64,000 bases of DNA from contig JBEWZL010000077.1 of NCBI GenBank assembly GCA_045837725.1, positions 186,001 to 250,000 on the forward strand. The letters are read 5' to 3'. Under the pieces are notes generated by a model that was not told the DNA's origin, made no database searches, and was given only the letters and a program-made list of their open reading frames with translations. Positions 51,401 to 62,000 of this stretch are shown here, piece by piece. Positions within the stretch are counted from its first letter, which is position 1. The number at the start of each line of letters is the position of its first letter. The position numbers and the translations under genes are program-made. Source of the DNA: Vermamoeba vermiformis (Eukaryota > Tubulinea > Echinamoebida).

Positions 51401-51943
51401 AATGCTCGTCCTGAAAAACCGTCCCAAGATAAGAAACGAAGGCGCGAAGACACGAGCGAGGAAGAACGTGCTGCCAAGAAACCAAAGACCGATGAAACCA
51501 AGCCGGCAGAGACAACACAAGAGTCTGCCCAGGCTGCTGACCAAGCTGCCAAGCCTGAAACAGCAGCACCCGAACAACCGGGCGAGCCTGCGCCAGAAAC
51601 AAGTGCTGCCCCTGAAACAAAAAGCGAAGATGTCAAAACAGAGGAGCACCACGAACCCGAGAGAAAGATTAACTACAGCTTGAAGTTCGCGTTTGAATTC
51701 TTTGATCGCAATCGCACGGGTTACTTGAAGAGCGAGGACGTGGAGACAATGTTCCACGCGCTGGGCTTCCATGTCAGCAAAAATCAAATGCACGCCATTC
51801 TGGCCCACCAACTCGACTCCAAGCATCGTATATTCTACAAGAACTTGTTATACACAGAAGAGCAGCACGACCTCGAGCCCAATGACGGACAGCACGACGC
51901 AATTCCCGTGCCAGAACAAGAGCAGATGGATTTGAATGCTTAA
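48407..51943 (+). CDS. CCAR1/CCAR2-type transcription and splicing coactivator
   Basis: Nuclear regulator of transcription and alternative splicing in animals. About 1,060 residues, six exons. The N-terminus is Gln/Ser/Asn/Tyr-rich (prion-like), followed by an Arg/Asp-repeat region. Next is the inactive Nudix-like DBC1 domain: ERDYASTRRRYENLYITPDF, WFAKVVLLTGYSADDYDEIM, LMLLGGEWEPTIDGDGDPAQ and LIPSAIRHVREQIQLDLSPC. A coiled coil and acidic linker follow. An EF-hand-like segment (LKFAFEFFDRNRTGYLKSED) and C-terminal helix close the protein. This order matches CCAR1/CCAR2; an N-terminal S1-like domain was not seen. Confidence 0.85.
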
Positions 51944-52060
51944 TAAATTCACTTCTATTACTTAATAACAAGCACTTAGTTTTTAATTTTTTTGTTATTT
52001 ATTCGATGTGGAGAATTATTACAGGTCCACTAAACATCAATAAGAGATATTATCCTTTAT

Positions 52061-52814
52061 TTATTTAGCAACAACGGGAGCAGTCGTAGCGACAGTCTTG
52101 CCACCTTCAACAACGGCAACTTCAGCTTGGGGTTGTTGTTGTTGCTTCTTGTCACCAGTGCGTTCCTTCTTGTCCTTCTTGTTCTTGGGGAAGTCGCGCT
52201 TGGGGGGAGCACGGCTGCGTCTGTCTTCGTGCGAGCGGACACGAACGATGTGAGAGTGAATAGCGCAGGAAATGCAGTATTCCATCTTAACATACATCTT
52301 GGGGATGATGAAGTCTATGATAGACTCAAGTTAATACCAATAATAAGTGTTGAAATAATTAATAACGATCCAAATTATTATTTCTCGTCCTGTTTAGTCA
52401 TTATATTAATAATAAATACATACCCTCCATAGAGTTAGCAATAGTGCTAGCGTTAGCAAGATCTTGCTTGGCAGCGGATTCGATCATGTTTCTGACAATA
52501 AATCTCTTGATGGCCTTGTCCTATAGATTTATATTTTTTTAATATTGATTATAATAATATGTAACCGTAAACAAAGCAATATTGCAGATAAACAAATACA
52601 AAAATAATAATTATAATTGTAAATTCCTTCCACCGACAAAATATTAACGTTTTCAAACGCCTTCATCTTTCCAATGTAATATTGTATTTAATGGATATAA
52701 TTAAAATCAAATTATTACCTTAGGAACGCATCTGCCGCAGTTAGAGCAGCGAACGGGTCTGGTGTGACCGCGACCCTTTTGGCTACGACCGTTATTTCTT
52801 CTCTTGGAGGTCAT
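52061..52814 (-). CDS. RPS26: 40S ribosomal protein eS26 with C-terminal extension
   Basis: Small-subunit ribosomal protein near the mRNA exit site. [20 protein letters not shown] and [32 protein letters not shown], then [20 protein letters not shown]. The two Cys pairs form the zinc site. After the family-typical [13 protein letters not shown] the protein continues with a Lys/Gln/Val-rich extension ([20 protein letters not shown] and more) in place of the usual Pro/Arg-rich end. Three exons. Confidence 0.94.
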
Positions 52815-53237
52815 TATGAATAATTCTCCCTTGTGCTATCGAATCCGAACAAAATGGGGAAAGAAAACGAGCGCGGCAGAAGGAAAAGAAGGAAAGAAGG
52901 AGGACGAAAAAAAAATGAATAAAATTGATAAAAAGATTGACCAATGAGATAACGACTTTTTCGTCTCGACCAAAGCATCGCTTTTAAAGGGAAAGCCGCT
53001 AGAACTTTCAACCCATTATAACACAAGATAATTTTTAACAGAATACCAGTCCGAATCTTTAATTGACCTCAGATGCTGATCTCAATCCGCGAAAGACCAG
53101 CCGGTGGATCACAACTTTGTTATTATTATCGCAGGCTCCGCACAGTATATGAATGACTTGCGGTATCGTAGCACCCACAGTTTAATTTTCGGTTTAAACT
53201 TTCAAATTTCTTACTGTGCACAATCACAACCGCATAA
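52815..53237. promoter_or_regulatory. 423-base divergent promoter region
   Basis: Between the eS26 and RCE1 start codons. AT-rich with a purine-rich run near 52850-52925. No gene or clear motif was recognised. Confidence 0.35.
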
Positions 53238-54286
53238 ATGCTTGCAGAATTGTGGAACAGAGGAGAGGTTCAGTGCGCAGTAGTCACATTTATTTTTGTG
53301 GCTTCGTTGTACATCTGGCAGTCAAGCAGAAAAGTGGGGTAATTGAATTGAACCTCCAGCAATTTTAAATAATTTTCTATTAATTCTTTGCGATTATATA
53401 TGTGTTATTTGGCATTAATACGGTCGATTAAAATTTTAGGGCGAGAAATGCCCCTCAAGTTGTCAAACAACGGATTGCTTCAGTGGTACTGGCCTGTGCG
53501 GTCACTCATTTGTTACATTATCACCTCAATTCGTGCCACTTGGGCCTGTCGCTCTGGCCGTTAAACCAATGTGCGGAGAGTGCTGCAGTACAAGTGTGGA
53601 GGATCTCTTTCTCAGCAGCAATTTGCCTCCTGTTGACTGGACTGCTCTTTTTAGGCCCACTTGTGCAACTAGTCAATGATTTTGATCGCGACGAGGACAT
53701 ACCTGACTTCAAGTCTCCCATCACCTGGAGAAATTTCATAGTTGTAAGCCAAACATTGCACTAACTTCACGTACTGATGCACTACCTTAACGTACAAGGG
53801 TCCCATTGCCGAAGAATTCGTGTTTCGCGCACACATGGTGCCACTGTTGCTACACGAAGGCTATACCCCGACACAGCTGTTGTTCATTACTCCGATCTAC
53901 TTCGCCCTCGCTCACGTGCATCACTTCAGAAATCACGGCAATCTCGCCGAAGTGTGTATGTATTTCGCCCACACTAGCGACAAGTCTATACTAACTGTAT
54001 TGCAGTTGTCCAATTAGGCTACACGAGTGTATTCGGCATACTCTCCACCTACATGTTCACACGCACGGGCAATATCATCGGTCCTATTCTCTCGCACTGC
54101 TTTTGTAACTACATTGGATTCCCGCGCTTCGATGCAGCAGTCGGCAACTACAAGCTGATCACACTCTACGTGCTCGGTGTCGTGCTCTTCTTTGCACTGC
54201 TTGGACCTCTCACCAATCCCACGCTGCACGAGTCTGTCTTCTACAGCACAGAGTTCTTGAGCACCATTCACACCTCTACTTCGTAA
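53238..54286 (+). CDS. RCE1: CAAX prenyl endopeptidase RCE1
   Basis: ER membrane protease that removes the last three residues of prenylated CAAX proteins such as Ras and Rho. MLAELWNRGEVQCAVVTFIF opens the first helix. Helical segments follow (SVVLACAVTHLLHYHL, ISFSAAICLLLTGLLFLGPL). Catalytic motifs: GPIAEEFVFRAHMVPLLLHE (E-E-x3-R), YFALAHVHHF, and GPILSHCFCNYIGFPRF (His/Asn). Length and motif order match RCE1 rather than bacterial CPBP proteins. Four exons. Confidence 0.92.
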
Positions 54287-54471
54287 TTGTACATAATAAT
54301 AATAGCGCATTGTTAAGAGTACAAGTGATTCGATTGTTTTATAGAGAAAAAGGGGTTATATCTACATGTATGCCCGTGAGTGAAAGCTGAGGCACGATAA
54401 AAAGTTTCAAAAACAAAAAGACAGTGGTGGCACGTCACTATTGGCAAGCGTAAATGACATCGAGTGACAAT

Positions 54472-55681
54472 TTACAAGAAGTAGTCGGGGGCAGGACGCT
54501 TAGTGGCAGGCACACCTCGTGATTCCTAGTGCGTGTTAGTTACGGACACGAATACAGAACATTAGCACACATACCGCAGGGGCAGCTTCGAAGATCTTGA
54601 AGCCGCGGTTCAACTTCTCATCGAGCTCGAGAATAGCAGCGACATTGCCGCAGCGGTAGCAGTAGTTGGGTGCAGACCACACCGTGACGAGTGTCTCGTT
54701 GAACATGTACTTGTAGCCCTCCATCACCAGCTGATGAGCGCGGCAAATGAGGGTGGTGCCGTTGGTCTCGTTCCACTTCTGCACGACATCAGCGCCGAAC
54801 AAGTAGCCAGCACCGCGCGGACTGAGACCCCAGCCCTCAATGTCCTCGGGATCTGACCACAACAAGTCGCACATGGGGCCGTCGTGGGGCACTTCTTGCT
54901 TTCGGTCAATAGCACGGATCTGGTCCAATGTGGTGATGCTAGGACTGAGACCACCGTGCACGCAGAACACTTTGTCGTCGATGATGGCGCTCAAGCTCAA
55001 ATAATCAAATATCTCCGTGCAGTAACGCCACACATTGACACTGCCGTACTTTCGCAAACATTCGTCATAAAAGCCATATACTTGAGTAATCTGACGAGAC
55101 TCGTGATTGCCTCTGATTAAGGTGATACGATCGGGATAACGGACCTACAATGATAATTGAAAGGGTGTTAGGACGAGTAAGCATTGCATCTGTTTGCTTT
55201 CAATCGAAGTTCATTTGCAATCAACCTAATTATGCATAATACTAATTATAATGACGCATACCTTCAAAGCCAATAACAGCAAGAAAGTTTCAACGCTATA
55301 AAAGCCACGATCAACAAAATCTCCCAAAAACAAGTAGTTGGTTTCAGGGCATTCTCCACCAATTTTAAATAATTCCTTGAGATCATAAAACTGTCCGTGA
55401 ATATCACCGCATACCTGTGATAATATTGGAGGTTATTAAATGCTAATTCAATAATTTCAAATAAATAAATTCTAGAAACTCTATTATATTAATTTGATTA
55501 TAAAGCTGCTAGCAGGACATACAGTGACTGGAGAATCAACGCGCTGCACATTGCCTTCTTCAACTAAAATTTCGCGGGCCTTGGCACAAAGAGCTTTCAC
55601 TTCAGGCTCCTTGATCAGCTCGCAGCGCTTGAGCTGTTCAATTTGTCTATCCAAATCGCTCATGGACAATGTTTCAGTCAT
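54472..55681 (-). CDS. PPP4C: Protein phosphatase 4 catalytic subunit
   Basis: Metal-dependent Ser/Thr phosphatase acting in DNA damage response and centrosome function. [20 protein letters not shown], then [58 protein letters not shown] and [20 protein letters not shown]; all metal-binding Asp/His/Asn residues are present. The last exon ends KRPAPDYFL, the carboxyl-methylated Leu of PP2A-like enzymes. It is closer to PP4c than to PP2Ac because of [16 protein letters not shown] and the PAPDYFL end. Five exons. Confidence 0.94.
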
Positions 55682-55960
55682 TATAGCGGCTGTTTACAAA
55701 TATAATACTATAGTACAAATGTTACGCTTGCGTGGTCGTCCACACGTTCAAAATTGTTAAAATTAGGCGCAGAAGAAATGAATAAGTTTTGAGTCACCGA
55801 TGATACACCTCTTTTCTACTCATCAATTAGCTTTATGTCTTTATAAGTCATTAATTAATAATTATATTAAACAAAAGGAACAGCCGATCAAAGATCTGGA
55901 TCGTATGAATCCGCTCTAGTTTTAATTATATATTTTTATTGCTCGTTCAATTTAAACATT

Positions 55961-56503
55961 TTAGTGCTTAACATCAACCTTGGCGAGACCTATTGAAAAT
56001 TAAAGTTAAACAAACGATCGGATTGGAAAATTAATTTAATCACAACATACCAGGGGGCAAAGATTGCTTTAATTTCTCAACCTTCTCGGGGTCGTTGATA
56101 GTCAAAGTGTACAAATACTTGGAGCAACGGACCTTGAACTTGGTAGAGCCAGACTTGGTCTTCTTGATTCTGACTTCTGTTAACGCAAAATGGTTATTAT
56201 TGCTACTTGTAGTCTACAATTATTCTAATAATCATTATTTGCTGGCACCTATCGAGTAAAATAGCAACGCACCCCCAGTGTTAGAAAAAAATAATATTAT
56301 TATTGTAAATCGTCAAAAATTATATGTAAATTAATATCGACGATAGCTTACCCTTGGCACCCTTGCGACGAGCAGTCAACAAAAAGTCCTTGATTTCTTT
56401 GATTTGTTTAGGCTGTAAATAAAAAAATCGATCAGAATCTGCATCTAAGCAATACTCCAAATATTTTATGGTGAATCTATCTAGATCTGCTGATATATAC
56501 CAT
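55961..56503 (-). CDS. RPL38: 60S ribosomal protein eL38
   Basis: Large-subunit ribosomal protein of about 70 residues. An ATG-only first exon (56503-56501) is followed by GTATAT and an intron ending just before [20 protein letters not shown]. The next exon is [20 protein letters not shown] and [20 protein letters not shown], and the last ends LAKVDVKH. This matches eL38 throughout. Confidence 0.93.
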
Positions 56504-56702
56504 TATGCTATTATAGAGCAAGGGTTGATACGTTCCGGTGAGCGAGACAAAGGAAATCTTGATGGCTGGATAAAAACGAAAAAAAGCGCCGCGTAAAGTT
56601 GATAATTTTTTTGGCCAATCACAAACGTTTTGCCGTTCAGTGAAAAAATACCCGCCAAACGACCGTTACCGAAACTGACTCCAAGGGTTTCATTATTTAC
56701 AA

Positions 56703-57262
56703 ATGTCGACAGTTGGACGCAACGCTCCTCGTTCACCAAAGGTGAACTTTTTACAATTAAAATCTCCTACGCGAGTTAACTCCGACCTGTGCAATCTGTT
56801 GGCTGATGCGTCACAGTAAGCGAACAAAAGAATATATAGGTATTAATTTTAATTATGGTAAATAGAAAACGAACAAATGCCAAGTCATACCGAAAGAGAC
56901 CAAAGTACTTCAGAGATCAAACGGTAAACAAGATCACAGTCATGTCCACGACATTAGACACCATCAACAAGCAATCAAAGCCCGTTGAAAACCATGTCCT
57001 TAATCACGAAGAGAAGAGGGCTAAAGTCATTGAAGTGGAGGGCAATTTGAAGGAGTTCATTGCGCATTTGGACGATTACGTCATTCCAGAGCAGGGTGTG
57101 ACACCAAGCAAGTTCCAAAATTCGCCTACTGCGCCAAAAGTACTTGCAGATAGGACTAATATGCCGATATCACCAATGGCCGCAAAGTTGTCGCACAAGA
57201 AAAGTACCCAGCCTGCTAAATCCAGCTCCAACTCGCTGCAAGTACCTCGTCGCAAGCGATGA
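56703..57262 (+). CDS. Small basic nuclear-type protein, function unknown
   Basis: Two exons give about 165 residues. MSTVGRNAPRSPKVNFLQLK and NSDLCNLLADASQ join KRTNAKSYRKRPKYFRDQTV. The protein is basic and Ser/Pro-containing, with possible CDK sites (SPK, SPT, SPM) and PKVLADRTNMPISPM, reminiscent of the LxDxTN motif in mitotic regulators. It ends in a basic stretch (VPRRKR). No family was recognised. The intron (about 56818-56855) keeps phase; an alternative start is the ATG at 56855. Confidence 0.5.
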
Positions 57263-57406
57263 GTGACCCAATAACAATATGCATGTAAATATATCACGTA
57301 CCAGTTCGACATCGACGAGTGTCTGTCGAACGACATTTTTCTTCATTTGTAAATTTCAGTAAAAGATTCAGTCAAATTATCACAGTGCAATTGACAACCA
57401 CAGCAG

Positions 57407-58109
57407 ATGGGTCGATTTTATTCAACATCATGGGACCCACGGCTAATTATATCACAGATTGTCCTTATTCAATGCGCACACTACATCCTTCTCGGAGTTT
57501 TTCTGTGGATTATGGACGGCATGGCGCAACGCCCTTTAACAATGGATCAAATATTTAATTACAAAGAAATTGACTTTTCGCCGAGTGGGACAGTAACCAC
57601 CATCAGTTTCTTGTTAACTTCATTAGTTGGGTAAGTTAATTCAATTTTTTCGTTTTTCGTAACAAAATACTACTACACGCTCCCTAGCAATAATAATGGC
57701 AAACGTAAATATATTAATTCACGTTGCAATATTATTTGTTTTATTGGAAGCATAATAATGAAATAGCGATTGAAGATCGTGCTTGAAAACTCCGTCGATT
57801 TTCATCAAATTATCCCGAGTTCTTCTACGAGCAGTTACTACTAGCGACAGACTGATATTAACTTTACAATGCAGGAGTGTGTCCGTAGTGTGGGCAGTAG
57901 AGCGAGCCAAGAAAGTGTTGGACTTCAGCGCGACGGTGCATATAGTGCATATGCTACTGACCACGCTGTGGGCTGGCTTCCCCGTGAGCTGGGAGTGGTG
58001 GCTCGTACACGTGCTGGGCGTGTTCACGCAGACCTTGCTGGGCGAGTACTTGGCATTCCGCATGTACGAGATGCACGACATTCCACTCGGCAACCTCGTC
58101 AACTTGTAA
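57407..58109 (+). CDS. SYS1: Golgi trafficking protein SYS1
   Basis: Four-helix Golgi membrane receptor for ARFRP1/Arl3 in animals and yeast. MGRFYSTSWDPRLIISQIVL and HYILLGVFLWIMDG, then SPSGTVTTISFLLTSLVG. After a roughly 240-base intron comes SVSVVWAVERAKKVLDFSAT and WWLVHVLGVFTQTLLGEYLA, ending IPLGNLVNL. The WDP, DQIF, RAKKxLDFxxTVH and GEYLAxR motifs match SYS1. Confidence 0.92.
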
Positions 58110-58234
58110 ATATCTCGGACCACTTCACAGGTCCTGCTTTTTTGTACATAAACTCGATTTGACATCACTGAGACAGCTATTGTACGAGACTAGCAGAGAC
58201 ATTATATATATGTACAATAGAGTTTATGTTGGTA

Positions 58235-58887
58235 CTAGACATCGTTGACAGCAATGCGCGACACGAGGGCAGTGAGCAGCGAGTTGGTATTCAGTTCGGT
58301 CTCGCTAATGTCCTTGAAGTGTGCTTTGATCGCGGTCATATTCGCGTGTTGGCCTATCAGTGCTGGACTCAGTTCTGTTCCGCGCACCAGTGTGCGGATC
58401 TGTTGGACACGTGCATCATCGGCATCGAATACGACCACAATAAGGTGTTTCATCGTGTTGTTGGTTAGGCCGAATTTTCTGAGACTAGCAGTAATCTAAT
58501 ACAGCGGTGTAAGCGATGAGAAATGCGCGAGAATGATAGATCTGGCTTACATTCTTGTCCGCGGCTAATTTATACACCAACTCGGCGTGAATATCGTGTG
58601 TTTTCATAGTGTTAGTTTTTTCGGCACTAAGGGCATGAATGGCAGCGACTAAGATTTGAAAATCGCCTGCAATCTGAATTTTGAAACATGAATTTTAAAA
58701 ATTATTCAATTCAGTAACATATATAATCACTTACATAGTCTGCGTTTATAAGGCCAAATCGAATTTGTTTGTTAATTAGCAGATTTTTAATTTCAGCAAT
58801 ATTCGGCACGTCCTCGAATAAAAACAAAGACAATGTTCTGCCTGGGAACATTTCTAATTGCACTGTTTTATGTTCAATGGCACTCAT
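58235..58887 (-). CDS. CGI121: KEOPS complex subunit CGI121/TPRKB
   Basis: Regulatory subunit of KEOPS, which makes the t6A modification of tRNA with Kae1/Bud32. Three exons: MSAIEHKTVQLEMFPGRTLS, LFLFEDVPNIAEIKNLLINK, QIRFGLINADY; then DFQILVAAIHALSAEKTNTM and KTHDIHAELVYKLAADKN; then ITASLRKFGLTNNTMKHLIV, VVFDADDARVQQIRTLVRGT. The order (SLFLF..V, ITxxLRKFGL, LVVVF) matches CGI121/TPRKB. Confidence 0.85.
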
Positions 58888-59029
58888 TGTGGTCGTTACT
58901 ATTGCTATTGTGTTGAATACCTTTTTTTGCGCAATTTGTCCTCTGCGCCACGTGCTCTGCGAATTCTTCAGACGTTAAATTGAATTATGATTTATGTTAA
59001 TGGTACAATGCCTTAAAATACACTCGTGC

Positions 59030-62000
59030 TTATTGACTACTAGTGGCAGTAGTAGCAGTGCTAGTCGCTGGTTTTTTCTTCAAAATTTCATCCAAAAACT
59101 CAACCGCAAGTTTTCTGATCGCATTTTGTCGCTGCGGCGTGATTTTCTGCGCAATATTGTTAGTACTTGATGGACAGGTAACGCGCATGATCAACATACC
59201 GAGAATGAAGTGCACTCAGTGAGTCCACCAAAACCAATAGTCTTGAGGTACTTTTTGTTGATCTTCTGATCCGGTCCAATGCTGACCATTTCATAGGAGA
59301 AGATGATCTTCAAGACCTGAATCACTGCTTCGATCACTTCTGGGTTCGTAGACTTGATGATGAACTGCTCCATCTTGGGCAACAACATGTCGTAGGTGAT
59401 GGGCAGTGCTTGCGGTATTTGCAGTCCACCCTCGCGCAGTGATTTGAGAATGAACAGTGTCTCGTGCTCTTTCTCCGAGTCTGCCAAGTTGATGCCCAGC
59501 ATCGCGAACAAGAGCGCGGCGTAGTTGAGATCGGGCACGAGATTTTGCGTGAAGAAGAACGGTCCCGTGTTGCCGAGCTGTGCCTGAGCGAGGGCCTGTT
59601 CAATGTTGAAGCCGCGCAGTGTGGCCGCCTCCGCAGTGAATGCAGCAGACGCGGTGTACGTCTCGCGCAGTGTTTGACGCTCTTCGTCGGACATGACGGG
59701 CAGCAATACCGAGAGATAGCCCAACAAGTCCATGCTGTAGCCACTCACGGGCAACATCTTGTTCGAGACTTGCACCAGTGTCATCAACAGCCGACTCGTC
59801 TTGGTCTTGGTCGCGGATTCTTTCACACCTTTCAACAAGTGCGCGGCCACTGCAAAGCTGAATGAGGTCTCCCAGCTGATGCCCGTGATTGCGTCTAGTT
59901 GTTTCAACACGTGCGCGAATGGGCCAGTGCGTCTGATCTCCATCATCACCGCACTCAGACTGCGACTCTCGAGCAGACCACTCTCGTCCACGCTGCGAAT
60001 AATGGCTTCGAGCAGTGTAATGGCCTCGGCGAACAACTTCTGATCGGAGACTTGCACGAGACACACGACGAGCCAGAACATGGGCGCGTAGTACTTGGAC
60101 TGCGGGGTGATGTAGGGCATCAAGCGACCAAGACAGGTGAGCAGCGCTGTGACGAGCTCTTGATCTGCGTCATCAGCTGCAGGATTGGTGTTCGTGTTGT
60201 TGATGTTGATCACGTTGTTCATGGCCTTGCGCAGTGCAAAGAGCAGTCTCTCGAGCAAGTAGTCGTCCACTGAGTGCTGCAACAGCGCTCCCAACACCAC
60301 AAAGGCACGTGGTTGTAGCGCAATGTTTTCAGTGAATGCCGTGGTGATGGTGAGTGACAGCCAGCGCGTGAGGTACTGATTGGTCCTCGCAGAATTGAGC
60401 AAGCAGTTGAGCACGGAGTAGAGTGCATCGGCCACTGTTTGCAGGGTGCTGACATTCACCTTGGCGGGACGCGGCTCATTCTCAGCCTTGGTCTCGAAAG
60501 GATTGATCTTCTGTCCTGCAATGCCGAACAAGAGTCTGAACTGTGCCTCACCGAACTCATTGATCTTCTCGCTGAGTGCCTCCAAGGGCACTGATTGCGA
60601 GTTCATGGCCGTGTAGAGCGAGTGCACCGTGTTGACGAGCAGGCAGTAGGTGGAGATGCGCACCGTGGAGGCACCAGTGCCCATGAGCATCATCACCAAG
60701 TGGAACAGCTCGGGCAAGTAGTGCGTGACGGAGATGAGATTGGCAAAACTCAAATTGAGCACGAGACGTTGCAGCACAGTGATAGCAGGCCACAACTGAT
60801 GCGCTGCCAACGAGTCGCGGGGCTGAGCAGCGGTCTCGTTGAGTTTGTTCATGAGGCGCGTGATCATCTTGCCGGCAATGAACTGCGAGTTCTGCGAGGC
60901 GAGTGTGATGAGAATGTCGCCCAGCACGACCAGTTCAGGACTGTTCAGCGCGGTGGTCACTGCTTTCTTCATCAGCACATCGAGCACGATCTCGAGTGTG
61001 TCGTAGCTCGTGTTGCCGATCTTCTCCCAGGCCTTGGTCAGCACGGCAGGACGAATCTGAAATTGACAGGTGTCAAACATGTCACATCGAGTGACTGTGC
61101 ATTCAACTTACCATGGTCTCTTTGATAGTGAAGTCCATCAGCGAGGCAATGAACTCGCGCACCTTCTCGGCCTTGTGCGTAAACTGTGAAAGATTGGGCA
61201 GCCAGGGTGAGATGTAGTCGAGACACGAGAGCTTGGTCTCAGGGGTGACACGCTTCATATTGGCGACACTCTCCAACAGGAATTCGAGGGTCAGCTTGGT
61301 CTCAGTCTCCGCCAGTCGCTTGCTCATGTTCGTGACAAAGTGCGAGCTGCTGTTTGGAATGCACAGCCCATTCGTCTTGAGCAGTGCGACGTGCACGGAG
61401 AAGTTGAATGACTTGGCGAGCGCATTGAGCAAGTTGTACGCAGATTCGCGCAGTGGCACCGTGTTGTAGCCGACTGTGACGAGATTGAGCAGCGCCATGT
61501 TGAGCAACAGACCCGGCACATCGCCTGGACCCTTGAGCTGACTGTTGTTGTTGGCCAGTGAGCCAGGCTGCGACGTCATCTCGTAGCCGCGCTTGATGGA
61601 GAGAATGGCCTGCACAATCTCATCGGCCTGTCCACTCTGAGGGGTGCGGAAGGTGATGGATTCGAGTCCACTCTGCTCGTACTTGAGCTGGAACTCTTGA
61701 TCGTTGTTGGACGGTCTCAGCGCATCGACCACCATGCTGATGTGCACCGTGTTCACAATGGCGGCTTGATGGCCCCAGTAGTTGGCGGGCTTGTTGCTGA
61801 TCATCACCAGCGAGCTCTTGTTGATGCGCAGGGTCCACTCACTCGATGCACCTGCACGACCGCGCTTCTGCACTACAAAGCTGTGACGCATCTCGTTCTC
61901 CATGGCCAGTGTGCTGCTCGGCAGACCAGTCTCGCTTGCATCGGGCAACAGCCGCACAAACTCCTTGACCGAGTTGAAGAAAACGAATCGCTTGGCCACC

